Of a stretch of 64,000 nucleotides of DNA, positions 46,001 to 57,276 are shown piece by piece. The stretch spans positions 4,402,001 through 4,466,000 of the forward strand of contig JAFEKR010000002.1 in NCBI GenBank assembly GCA_019022495.1. Direction: 5' to 3'. This DNA is from Epichloe hybrida (Eukaryota > Ascomycota > Sordariomycetes > Hypocreales > Clavicipitaceae). Every line of letters begins with the position of its first letter. Positions within the stretch are counted from its first letter, which is position 1. A program made the translations under genes and the position numbers. Below the pieces are notes generated by a model that did no database searches, was not told the DNA's origin, and saw nothing but the letters and a program-made list of their open reading frames with translations.

Positions 46001-46956
46001 GCTGGCTAGAGAATCGCAACAACAAGCTCGCTTCACCTTTGTCAAGACCTTTGTCGATGACGACCTTGATTAACCAGGGCCTGCTGCGATAGAACGCGTA
46101 GTACTCTATACTGCGTTTACTTATAGAAGAAAAGAACCATGGGAGTGGCGATGCGTAGAAAGATCTAGATGCAAATAGTACCTCGTTCTGTTTTAGGCCT
46201 AGTCACTACGGAGTACGGATCCATACTGCGCGTTTAGTTGCTCATCATTGATCCGTAGCTGCAGCGTGCTAGTTCAGGTGAAGGTCAGGCACAGTCATTT
46301 GATTGGCTCGCGGAGTGCGAGGACCCTTGCCGCAAAACGGGAAAGTGGGACTGACAGTGTGCAGGGAAGCTGTGGCCCCTCCCTTCAATGGAATCTATGA
46401 CTACAGGAAGCAAGCAAGGAAGCAAGCAAGGAAGCAAGGAAGGAAGGAAGCATCGACGCATTGGCCACCGCCAATGAGCAGCAGAATAAAAAAGAACAAA
46501 AAAAAATAAAAAAAGATTCAATAAAGAATAAAATTATACTTATACCTATTCGGGACTACGTAGTCGCCTGTATGTATACCGTACGACATACAGAATCTCA
46601 TCCTATTCTCGTGCCCGCCGAAAGAAGCGAATATCAAAGTCACGTCCCGAGTGGCTGCAATGGACGAGGCTGACCGTGACGAGTCAAGAAAAAAAAAAAA
46701 AAGAAAAAGTTGAAATGGTCTTGAGGGAAATATCGAGAACCGCATATAATACAGATATAATCCCTCAGGACGTACATCACGCAACCTCTGTTTCACCAGC
46801 GACCGAAAAGGGAGAATATGGATGGGATTTGAAGAAATAAAAAATGGCTCAGTCTTCCTCACCACAGCCAGGAACCAGGTGATTTTTACCATGGTCAGGA
46901 TTATAAAAGTCCAAACCAGATACCCGAAAACCTACTCCATCATCACTGGAGAAAAA

Positions 46957-48711
46957 ATGAAGGGAAAGAAAATGATCGAGGTCATCGTCGTCGGAGCGGG
47001 CATATCAGGGCTCACCTTGGCCGTCACCCTGGCGCGCTATCGAAATGTCAAAATCACAATCTTGGAGAGAGCAGCTCTTCTTGAAAATGCAAGTCTTTCG
47101 ATGATCCATCCCCTCCTCTTTTCCCTCACCGAAAAAAAAAAAAGAAAAAAAAGAAAAAAAGAAAGAGCAGTCATCGTGAGATATTTCTAACAAATGACAG
47201 ACTGGAAACGGTTTACAGATCCCCTGCAATGCCGCCCACGCGCTACGCTGTCTGGGCTTGCTGGAGAGACTACAGGTCTGCTCAAGACAGCCCGCCACGT
47301 CGTTCAAAACCCTGGCCTATTCTGATGGCAAAGAGCTTCTGGACCGAGACTTGGAGTATTGTGAAGAGCTCTACGGGGCACCGTGGCTGTAGGTGACGCG
47401 GGTTGTGGCACAAAAAATTGAAAGACTTTGTTTCCATTCTTGTTCAAGCTGTCATTTTACAAATGAAGGAGGATTTTTACCCAAAAAAAAAAAAATTTGC
47501 TGACCCGAGGTTTCCTGAGCTTAGCTTGATGCACCGCGCAGATTATATGCGCGTCCTCCGAGACGAAGCAAGCCGACTTGGTGTCGTGGTCAAATCCGGC
47601 CATGAAGTGCGTCATATTGACTTTTCCACACCTGCTGTGACTCTCGCCGATGGCCATGTCTACAAAGCAGACGTGATAGTCGGCTCTGACGGTAACTCAC
47701 AAATACCCCCCTTTTTTTTCCCTGTCGGCATGAAAAAGATTTGGCTCTTTTTGTCAAAAGAAAACACCCCTGAGCTGACCATACCTATGTACATATACAT
47801 ACATGACAGGAATCCACTCAACGGTGCGCTCGCTCATGCACCCGTCCATCCTAGCACGTCCAACAGGCGAGTATGCCTACCGCGCGCTCCTCAAGCGATC
47901 GCAGCTGTCCTCTCCGTCCCTGAAGCATATCGTGTCGAGTCCCGGCGTGATCCGCATGTGGCTGGGCCCCCAGGCCAATGCCGTGCTGTACACCCTTCGA
48001 AATGGGAGGCTGTTCAACCTCGTGATTCCCATTGCCGACGCAGCATTCAACGCTTCTTTTGCCAAGGGGGACGACCTCCTCGGCGCTGTAAAGAACTGGC
48101 TTCGAGACTGGGACCCCGTCCTGTTGGAGATGCTCGGCCAGGCAGACCAGCTGGTCCGCTTCCCGCTCTACCAGGTCCAGACCTTGCCGTACTGGTCCCC
48201 AAGATCGACGTGCGTCACGCTCGCGGGAGACGCGGCGCACGCCATGCTTCCTCATCTTGCACAGGGGGCAGCCACGGGCGTGGAAGACGGATTCGTCCTC
48301 GGAACGCTCCTGGGTCGCTGGGGCCAGCAGACGACGACGGACACGTCGGATCGAGCGCTTGTCCAGCGTCAGATCCACACAGTCCTCCGGTCCTATGAGA
48401 AGTTGCAGCACGAGCGGACCACGAGGATCGTTTCCATGTCCCGCTTGACAGGGACGCTGGACCATCTTCCCCAGGGGCCAGCTCAACGGGCCCGAGATGC
48501 CGAGTTTACGGCCTTTGTTCCCGAAAAGTGCGTCAGCGGCATGCCCTGGATCGATGCAAGGTGGAACAGAAAGTTGTTGGCGAGGAAAGTAGACGAAGTT
48601 ACCGAGCGCGAGTTTCAGAGCTTGATGAACGGAGGCGGAATCTCGAGCCATGAGCAGGAGAAAAAGGACATCATCATCCATCAACTGCGATGCAAGCTGT
48701 CGTTTCAATAA
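46957..48711 (+). CDS. FAD-dependent monooxygenase, salicylate hydroxylase-like
   Basis: Four exons (46957-47088, 47201-47388, 47510-47691, 47810-48711) give 467 residues. Intron 1 appears to use a GC donor (GCAAGT..CAG); introns 2 and 3 are GT..AG. Family motifs: the FAD-binding GxGxxG at the N-terminus (VIVVGAGISGLTLAVTLARY), the ...GNGLQIPCNAAHALRCLGL segment across intron 1, MHRADYMRVL, the DG motif (VIVGSDGIHSTVRS) across intron 3, and the second FAD motif GDAAHAMLPHLAQGAATGVEDG. Group A flavoprotein hydroxylases of this kind hydroxylate phenolic or other aromatic substrates with NAD(P)H and O2. The substrate is not predictable. An upstream in-frame ATG at 46822 would add 45 residues, but the family N-terminus fits 46957 or the next Met. 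Neighbour: a PDR transporter tail-to-tail 348 bp away, a common pairing for detoxification or export. Confidence 0.88.
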
Positions 48712-49059
48712 ATGACAAATGCATGCAAAAACGCTTTATATAGGGAAAAAAAATATGCTTGGACAAAGCTTTTATTACAATTGCATATCTAGATGATCGC
48801 TGTTCCAGTCCACATTGTATACTCCATGCTTCCAATCCTATTCATAGCAGCCGTTTGACGACAACTTACAATGACAGAACAAGTGTAAAAGCAGAGAAAG
48901 GAAAGCAAAGGAAAAGTAGAGAGCTGGGCATCGGAGAGCCCCGTCTTCGCTATTAGGACGAAAAAGAAAAAAAATAGTATGCAAGTCAACGAGACAATGG
49001 TGTCTTTATATGCGCTGAAGTGGGAAAAAAAAAAAAAACTTAAAAAAAAACTTGCCAAT
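48712..49059. other. Short intergenic between convergent genes
   Basis: A-rich 3' flanks of the monooxygenase (plus) and the ABC transporter (minus), with A runs near 48964-48975 and 49024-49037. No gene. Confidence 0.6.
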
Positions 49060-52000
49060 TCACTCCTTCTTTTCCTTCTTTCCGCCAAGCTTGTTCTTGG
49101 GCATTCGAACAAGCCAGTATACAAACATGGCGGCAGCAATGTTGAAAATGACGTACACCCAAAGCAAACCAAAGTTGCGCCAGCGCTCGCTGTAGTCGCT
49201 GCTCACGTTAGCCAGGAACTTGTTCGTGTCACTGATGGGACAATAATGGCAAGTGCCTCTCTCGGTGTCGTCTGAAAGCTTGCCATCAAACACTGAAATG
49301 TAGTCTCGCATGTATTCGATGCAGGTTTGGTTGGCAGGCGGCTGGAACTTTAGCAGCTCGTTTGAAGCGCAGACGACTTCGGTGTTGGCCACACCGGTAG
49401 ACAACATGCCTGAAACGATGTATGTGAACGGAGAGACGCGGTACATGAAAATCCAAAAACGGGGGAGGCTGTCAGGTGAGGCGAGAACACCGCAGAAGAT
49501 CAGGCAGAGGGTAAACATCAAGTTGGCAAGGTTACCACCTGCTTCGGAAGTCTCGAACCCAGCGACGATGAAGGTCGAGAAGGTACCCGTGAAGAGCATG
49601 AACATGAGCAGAAATAAGAACATGAGGAATCCACGTTCGGTGACGGCATCGGAGGGGATGGCATTGCGGTAGAGACCGACAGGATAGTACCAACAGAAGT
49701 ACATGATGACGGCCATCAAGGCATTCCAGGGCAGTTCGACGATGATCTGGGAGAGCATGAACACCTTCCACGAGTATACTTTGGATGGGCGCTCACGAGC
49801 CTCATACAACGATCGCTGGATGATGAACTGTGGCATGGACTGCTGAACGATTTGACCAAAAACGGTGAGAAGCTGGAAAATGGAAAACATCTGGTTCTGG
49901 AGACCCTGGATGCTGTTGGGGGCCTTGAAGAAGATGAAGCCAATGAACAGAGCGACGAGAGTGCAGAGAGTGGTTTTGGCGTAGATATAGACGGGGGTTC
50001 TCCAGTATTGCTGGAAGACGCGGTAAAGGTTCTCCTTGAGTTGAACCATGAATGGGGCAGCAAATTCGCGATAGCTACCTGCGTCCTCCTCGACAGGTGC
50101 GGAGGCGATCGATCCTCGCTTCTCCCGCTTGGTCGCTTCGAATTCTTCCTGTACACTCTGATATTCGGGGCTGTCGCGCCAGGCTTGGAACCAGTTGACG
50201 TCCGTCGTTGTACCCGGGGCGGCACCGATCACTTCAAGCATCCACTCAGCAGGGTTGGCAGCTTCAGGGCAAGTGAGTCCACTATTTCGCTCAAAATAGC
50301 TCGTCATCGTCTTGGAATTCTCGCCAATATCGCCAAAGTACACAGTCTTTCCACCCTTGGCCAAGAAGAGAAGCCGATCGAAACGCTGGAAAAGCATGGC
50401 GGAGGGTTGATGAATGGTGCAGAGAACAGCCTGGCCAGCCTTGGTAAGCTTCTCTAGAAGGTCCAGGATGGCCCAAGATGTTTGCGAATCCAGACCAGAG
50501 GTAGGCTCGTCCACGAAGAGTAGCAAGGGGGGTTTGGCGGCCAGCTCGACGCCGATTGTGAGACGCTTGCGTTGTTCAACGTTCAGGCCCTCACCGGGAA
50601 CACCGACCACGGCATCAGCGTACTCGGTCATGCCCAGCAACTTGATGACCTCGTCGACGTAGGCCAATTTCTCTTCCTTGGGCACGTGGGCAGGCTGGCG
50701 AAGGAGGGCACTAAAGTTCAAAGCCTCGCGAACCGTGGTTGTCTGCAAATGCAAATCTTGCTGCTGGACGTACCCAGTCTTGCGCTGGAAGGACATATCG
50801 CGAGGACGTCCGTCCACAAGCATCTCGCCCGTGATGACACCCATGGAAGTTCGATCAGCCAAGCAGTCCAAGAGAGTAGTCTTTCCTGCCCCAGACACAC
50901 CCATGAGTGCGGTTAGAGTACCAGGCTTAACCCATCCATCAACATGGTCCAGAATTCTCCGAGTCTCATTCTTGATTTTGACCTCGTAGCAAACATTGCG
51001 CCACTGGAAAACAGAAGTCTGCTCTTGAAGCATACCCGCTTCTTTGCCATGCCCGCTACTCCTTTCAGCAGTGACAATGGGACCGATGTTGGCCATGGCG
51101 GCTTCGGGGTCGTCATGTCGTTTCTCGGCTTCTTTGGCGGCGGCGGGCCTGTGACCTCGGCGATACACCAAGACTTCACCTTTCGATTTCTTTTCAGAGA
51201 CAAGCTCGGCAGCGACCATGTAGCAGACGAGGAAAAAAACAGCGAACGCTATCACGATGCCCAAGTTGTGCCACCGATGGTTCCAGTCGTAGTCGAAACT
51301 CGAGCTCGTATATCTATCGCCATCAACCGAGCCTTGGCCTGGCAAAGCACCAACAGCGGAGCAAATTTGATTTTCAGGATTCACATTGGCGTACTTTTGA
51401 AGCGTAGAAGCATCGCTGGGCCTTGAGGCCACATCAGTCGGGACGAACTGGGTGCATCTGAATTGTCGGTTATGAAACTCGTTGACCATTAGGGCCTCAA
51501 AAGCGTAACCAAGCGGGTCGATGTAGCTGAGCCATTTGCACCATCCGAGCATGTACTGTTTTGGCAAGACGAATCCAGTGAAGATGACGAGATCGAGGAT
51601 CAAAATAGCCGCCGGGACGAGAGCTTGGAATAGTGTTCGAGATGCGGAGCCAATAAATCGGAAGATCATAGACATGACCATGACAGTTGAGAAGCTGATG
51701 AGCAAGAAGAAGAAGAATGCACCAGCTTCCCTTCGAAGGTTCGTCATAAAATAAAGGGTAATGTTGAATATGATTGCGTTTGCAATCTTATATGGCATAT
51801 CGCAGAGCATGGAGGCGACAGCTTCAGCTGATGGATGGTACATAGCATATCGTGCGTGCTTCTCTACGATAGGGCGTTGGGCATACAGTGTCAGAATCTA
51901 CCATTTTTTTTTTCTCAGTTAGCAACCGAATCAGATTGTAGTTGAGTTTGTGGGGAAGAAGGCAGGGCGGATAGAAGAAACGGCGCATACCTCAAGGGCA

Positions 52001-54129
52001 GACGCGAATGCGTTCATCAAACAAGCAAAGAAGAGTAGGGCGCCACGTTGAAAGAAGCTGGCAGACGTGTCGTCAAGATTGTAGAAGACACTACCGATGA
52101 TGAGAGACATGACGAAATTACCAGTGAGAGCACCGATAGTGAGACTTGGATCTCCGGTCAATCGCTTCCAACCGCGCCACAGACACAACTTGACCTGCTG
52201 AAAGTATGACAAGGTAAAGGGGGACTTCTTGCGTTGCCCCTTGGCCTGCTGAGCGCGCTTGGATTCACGAAAGGCGTCCGCATCGGGCCCATCTACGGGG
52301 TGGGCTACCTTGTATTCCTCGATCTCGGCCTGTAAGGCCTTGTACTCGGCGCTATTTTTCCAAGCAGTGGCAAACTCATCTGGTGTTCGTGGCGCTTTAC
52401 CCTCGAAGCCAGGACGTTCGATTCGCTCAATGGGCGACGTCATGGAGGTGAGAAAGTCGGGGGTAGTTTGGCGAGCCGGGCACTCAAAGCCCAAATTGAC
52501 AAAGTATTGCTTAGCTTCATCGGCGCGGCCAAAGAAGATTTGTCGGCCTTCATACAAGACGGCAGCCTTGTCGAATAAATCATAGGCGCTTTGAGGGGCC
52601 TGGTAGATGGACACACAAGCTGTGCTACTAAATAATTCGGTTTGAAGGCGAAGTGTGCGGCAAAATTCGATGGCATTGGCCGAGTCGAGACCTCGCGTCG
52701 AGTTGTCCCAGCACTGGAGGGGGGCGCCGGAAAGTGCAGCCTCTGAAATGGTGACTCGCTTCCGCTCACCACCAGACACACCACGGATATATTCATTGCC
52801 GACACGCGTGTTTACCGTGTGAGAAATACCGAACATGGCCATGACAACATCGAGCAGGTGGTCGGAAAATTCATGTCTGTCCAGGCCTTCGGGAAGCTGG
52901 CGTGGCTGGCGAGCTCGTGCAGCGAAGGTGAGGGTATCGCCGACAGACAATTGAGGGAAGTGGACATCGACCTCTGCAGTGTAGATGGCTTCACCACGAT
53001 GTACCGTGTGCATCTCCTCGGCCGAAATACCTGTTTTGTACCACGGTCAGCTATTGCTGGTCATTTTTGACAGTCTTGTTGTGAGTAAGTAGCAAGTGGT
53101 GGTGCGGGGTTTTGGGGTCGGCATCTTCCGCTGTCAATGTTCCACTTGGAATCCGAAACCACCCTGCCCATGTCATGTCTCATGAGAGGAGTGCGACATG
53201 ATCGCAGCTTTGCATGATCGCGTGATCGCGTGATCGCGTGATGCCAAATCCGCATATCCGCCTATCCGCCGATGGCGTATCGCCGATGGCGTGGGTTTAA
53301 AGGGCCGGATTCCGTTCACGATTGCAAGCAAAACCCCCGCCACCTTCTTGGTTCAACCATCTGGTGAATGGCCATGGGCTTTTTGCTCACCTTGATAATT
53401 GAAGTAAGAACCATCGCCCGTATAAATGCCGTTCATTTCTCCGGCAATTGTCTTGAGAAAGGTGGAGCAGCCAGATCCAGGCGGGCCAAGCACGACCAGC
53501 ATCTCACCCTTGCGAACTAATCCATCAAAGTTGCGCAGGATGTCGATGCGCTGCTTCCCACCGCCAACGAGGCCAACGAGCTGGCGAGCAACGCCTGCTG
53601 CAGACAGCCAGACATTGGCAACATCTTTCTGATAATCGGTAGCCGCGCCGAAACCGTGGACGTTGAGGTTCTGGAAGCAGACACCGGATGATCGAAAAGA
53701 TTTATTCTCTTGAGAAACCAACTCGACGATAGCCTTGGCCCACTCACGGGCGCTGAAGTTGGGCGAACTGGGATTCAACGGAGAGTTTTCTTCAGCGAAG
53801 AAGGGGTTATGGCCTCTAGCACCGGCAGCTGAGGTGCGCGAGTAGGATCGTGCTAGAGTCTGGACAACTGATGAGCGGCGGATCATTTCCGCCTTGACAG
53901 CGCTCTCCTCGTTCACCTCGTCCTTATCGATCGAGACAGCCGAGGATGCGAAATTTTCGTCATTGCGCCCATCGGTCGCGAATGTAGATTCCGTCTTGGT
54001 CGGGTCATTGTTGGTCGGGTCATTGTTGGTCGCGGCCTCGATTTCTTCCTCGTGTGTTAAGTGACGGGGACTCAGAGGAACTCCCTGACCTTTCGCCGTG
54101 GAGTCATAATTTGTGTTTATGCCGTACAT
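49060..54129 (-). CDS. PDR-type ABC-G full transporter (multidrug efflux)
   Basis: Three exons on the minus strand (54129-53391, 53030-51991, 51897-49060) give 1538 residues in the fungal (NBD-TMD)2 order. The first intron is unusually long (360 bp) and the second is 93 bp. NBD1 has the degenerate fungal Walker [14 protein letters not shown], signature [13 protein letters not shown] and Walker B-like [16 protein letters not shown]2 has canonical Walker [13 protein letters not shown], the degenerate signature [15 protein letters not shown], and [14 protein letters not shown]. This asymmetry is typical of Pdr5/Cdr1-type pumps. Each TMD shows about six spans. The N-terminal segment is Ser/Asn/Asp-rich and carries a duplicated NNDPT from a 15-bp tandem (53999-54030). 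Such pumps export xenobiotics, antifungals or the cell's own metabolites across the plasma membrane. The C-terminus is basic ([12 protein letters not shown]). Confidence 0.95.
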
Positions 54130-54807
54130 GGCGGCGGCGATGCAGGCTGGTGGCTGGTGGCTGGTGGCAGCTTAATCTGGAAGGGCGTCTGATGATGCAC
54201 ACTGTTTCAGCTACAGCCAAAGTTCTGTTGCCGATGGACAGTGAGACCTGCCACTATTAGTCTGATCGGACCACGGTTTTGTTGTACGCAAACTTGGACG
54301 ATTAGTTGGACTTGGACGTTCTCGATCCACGGGATGCCCATGAGATGGATGACGGGGTCGCTCGCGCTTTAAGTACGACTGTCCACAACTGAGGAAGGAA
54401 CGACGGACGGGGCGGTGCAGGCTGATAGCTAACGGAGATCGGGAAGTTCAGAGGAAAGAGACGGAGCCATTCAACTAGTCCATGATGACTGTGGCGCGGG
54501 TACCACGGATAGACTTTGTGGGAAAAAAAAAAAAAAAACACAAAACGCCGGAAAGAAACAAGACTCCGGCACGAGTCGCAAATTGTACGGAACAGGGGTA
54601 GCGGAGATTGGAGCGGAGATCTATTTGCCCACCCCATGGAGGGGGTCTGAGCGGGGTTTGAGCGGTCTCGCGGTCCTCACGGATTACACGGATTACACGG
54701 ATTATCCCCACAATAAAATGCGACGGGGCAACGGCTCCGTTCTCACCCCTGCCCTGGGGGGGACGTATGTACTCCGCACTCCGCAACACCGTACAGTCTA
54801 ACCCCCA
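54130..54807. other. Promoter side of the ABC transporter with CCGTGTAAT-type repeats
   Basis: Contains GGTGGCTGGTGGCTGGTGGC repeats (54148-54166), a 16-base A run near 54522-54537, the nonamer ACGGATTAC in tandem (54678-54706) and TACTCCGCACTCCGC near 54771. The ACGGATTAC unit is related in inverse orientation to the TAATCCGTGA tandem at 30010-30041. No gene supported. Confidence 0.5.
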
Positions 54808-55058
54808 TCTCCTTGAGGACCGTAAGACTACAACTTGCGTACCGACCCGCTTATTTCACCCAATCAAAATCATTAGATAAAGGGTACTTTATATACATTA
54901 CTAAATTATATAATGATTTTTATACTAGTAATTATATAAGGTATATATATTATAGTATAACTTAGTAGTGTATAGAAAGTATCCTTTAATGTAATGATTT
55001 TAATTAGATAAAATAAGTGGACTAGTACGCAAGTGTAGTCTTACGGTCCTCAAGGAGA
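54808..55058. mobile_element. MITE-like palindromic element with long terminal inverted repeats
   Basis: The left end reads TCTCCTTGAGGACCGTAAGA and the right end is its exact reverse complement. The first ~24 bases are identical, and with one single-base indel the match continues through CTTGCGTAC. Similarity between arms persists for about 100 bp each (54808-54905 and about 54955-55058), so almost the whole 251 bp is an imperfect foldback. The interior is very AT-rich. Differences between arms are largely C/T or G/A transitions. There is no coding capacity. No convincing target-site duplication is visible (CCCCA on the left, CGATT on the right). A non-autonomous transposon derivative is the best reading. 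A structured regulatory or replication-related palindrome is the alternative. Confidence 0.75.
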
Positions 55059-56114
55059 CGATTTTACAAGAGGTACATAACTAGGGGTAGTAGGGCGAAT
55101 GATAAATCTTTCCATTACACTAAACAAGGTAAAGAATACCTTGGATTACATGTATTTTACTAGGACTATTTAGTACCTTTTACTGGCGCAAATACTCCTA
55201 TAGTATCCCTGATAGCTTCACTCATGATAGCCACTTAGAGCTAATAGTGGCTGCCTCGCGTCGGGCTTGTACATTTGGTGTAAAAATCATTCAGGGGTTC
55301 GACTGGACTGTACATACACAACAAAGCGGAACGTGGCCCTGCCGTCGTCGTCGTCGTCACCACAGCCAAGTGGCTGCGCTCCGGGCCACTAGGGGACGGC
55401 GATATCGTGCACAGCGGACCAGGCGTTCCGTCGACGGTCCCGTCACGGACACCTTGTGCATCCCCCGACGCACCCGCCGCGAGCGGTCCTGTGGTGGGTT
55501 CACCTCGGGGTTCACGATTAAACCGTTGATCAACTTGACATGAGGCAAGGCCACGAAGCCACGCATGCCTTTGAGTTATCTAGAGATGAAGCAGCGATCG
55601 AATCTGTAGACCAAGGCGGGTGAGTTAGCTTCTGCTTTTTTGTGATGGCTCGGCCTCACTCTGTTTACAGTGGTTGCTTCGCATGCATTATTACGCTCCT
55701 TCTCACTTGTTATTAATTGGGCCGCACCCGCCGATAAAACGTCACTAGTGTTGACAGCTGCTTCCGGTCGCACCGGAACCGAACACAACAAGGTCTAGTC
55801 ATCCGGATGAGTCATCCCCAAAAGCGGGCCTCAGCTCCCCATCGGGCGGGCTGTCGGGTTACTTCAAGAGCCCGTGGACCTCGGCGTTCAGGCATCGATA
55901 TGATTCGCCGCCCCATAGATCTGTGCGGCGCGCGCGTCATAATGGCCTTTTTTTTTTTTTTTTACAAAAGAGTGAGCCGGTTGTTCGTTTCAAGTTGACG
56001 TCGCTTATTTGCTTTCTTTTCTTTGTTTTTCTTTTTCTTCTTCTTCTTTTTCTTCACGAGTTTCATTTTTACAGGGCGTTTGTAACAGATCGAGGGAACA
56101 TTCCGCATGTTGTT

Positions 56115-56146
<32 letters not shown>

Positions 56147-57276
56147 TGTTGTTGTTCTTCACTAGTTAGTGCCCGTTGTATCCCATGTGATCTGTCACGT
56201 CCCTAGATTGTTCCTGTCTCAAAGTGCAGAAATGAGATTCTTTGTTTTACGAGAGTTCATCATTCCCGTTGCCCACGCTATGCGCATTTAACACCGGAAA
56301 GCTGTCTGCGTCTTTCCCTGACTCGTTTGCTTGTGACGCATCTGAATCACCTTTCGTTGAACCCCGGACCCCGAAGCGCGATCCAGAATCCAATACGTAC
56401 CCTGTGTTGTGTGACTTTTTGTCTAGATTCTGAATTCTATCCTACCGCGCCACGTACGAGGCATCTCGCTGTGTTCTTGCCTCGATGAAAGAGATTGGCT
56501 CAAACTCTCGTTGTCCATCCTCCTTGATTCACCCAAGTTTTCCGGGGCATTTGAAGGCTCTCAGAAGCCAACACGACCATACTGACGCCCCTCGGAGTAA
56601 CGGGGGGTGTATAGACCCCGAAGATAAGCACGGAAACTCCGCACATCATCTCACTAGACTCGCTAGACGTTTCTTCTCCGCCGAGTATGACTTTCCCCAT
56701 CCATAGATACTCTATGCGATAGGACGCTGGGTTTGGAGTCCCGGCGAATGTTGGCACGGCGGCCTTGTCAACAAAAGCGTAGTATCACCAAGAATAGATG
56801 TTAAAGCGAAGGGGCAGTTGTTAGTTCATTTAACGCGGGCATTTCAAGGGCAGGATTTGGGGGACTCGAGGAAGTGACGTCTTTTATTATGTTCAAAGTC
56901 TGATATCCTGGGTCACTCTTACTTGGCCTGTTGACTTCAACCCGCTCAAAAGCATTTGACGCAAGATGTCCTCGATGCCATGGCGAGTTAAAGCCTACCA
57001 TGTCGAGCAGCGCTGAGGCGCTGTCCGTACGAACAGTGCCGGCAATCCGAGATCCGCCTCACGTTATTGGTGCAGTCGCGAAGAAAGAACCATGTCAAGA
57101 TGCTCCGGTTCGTTGAACGAATGCGCATTGGTGGAAAGTCTCATGATATGAGAGATATGTGTACAAAATAATATGTTAAAGGGGATGATCAGGGGCAGAC
57201 GCGTGCTCCAATTCCATCTCATTTGCTTACGACAGTTTCTTGGGATTTTTAGTCCATCAGAGCAGACTAGATTATA
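55059..57276. other. Gene-poor region after the palindromic element
   Basis: 55059-55260 is AT-rich and contains a perfect short hairpin, CAAGGTA / TACCTTG with a five-base loop at about 55126-55144. Further right are a T run (55947-55963), a GTC/GTT trinucleotide tract (56109-56155) and no credible coding frame. A stretch at 56571-56757 carries fragments reminiscent of 5S rRNA, but not enough for an RNA call. Confidence 0.4.

Larger units (their letters stand above)
41565..46956. other. Long gene-poor region (5.4 kb)
   Basis: Apart from the leader and promoter of the minus-strand gene at its left end, I find no frame with a domain or plausible exon structure. It contains an AGCAC pentamer tract (42718-42775), a GGCGTAGGGA minisatellite (42998-43043), TACTCCGTA-type motifs (about 43424, 43632, 46205), and AAGCAAGG/GGAAGCAA repeats (46407-46451). 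The 44250-45130 part has almost no open frame on either strand and is AT-richer. It may hold decayed repeats, but none is recognisable by eye. Confidence 0.45.

Noticed and set aside
55240..55320. tRNA-like box B (GGGGTTCGACTGG)
   Set aside because: The T-stem does not pair and no matching acceptor or D-arm lies upstream.
56571..56757. Possible 5S rRNA or tRNA-like gene
   Set aside because: GCCAACA near the left and TGTTGGC at the right are complementary, and ACGACCATAC and AGATAAGC recall fungal 5S rRNA. The spacing (~185 bp) is too long, the internal control region is not recognisable, and a tRNA fold does not fit.
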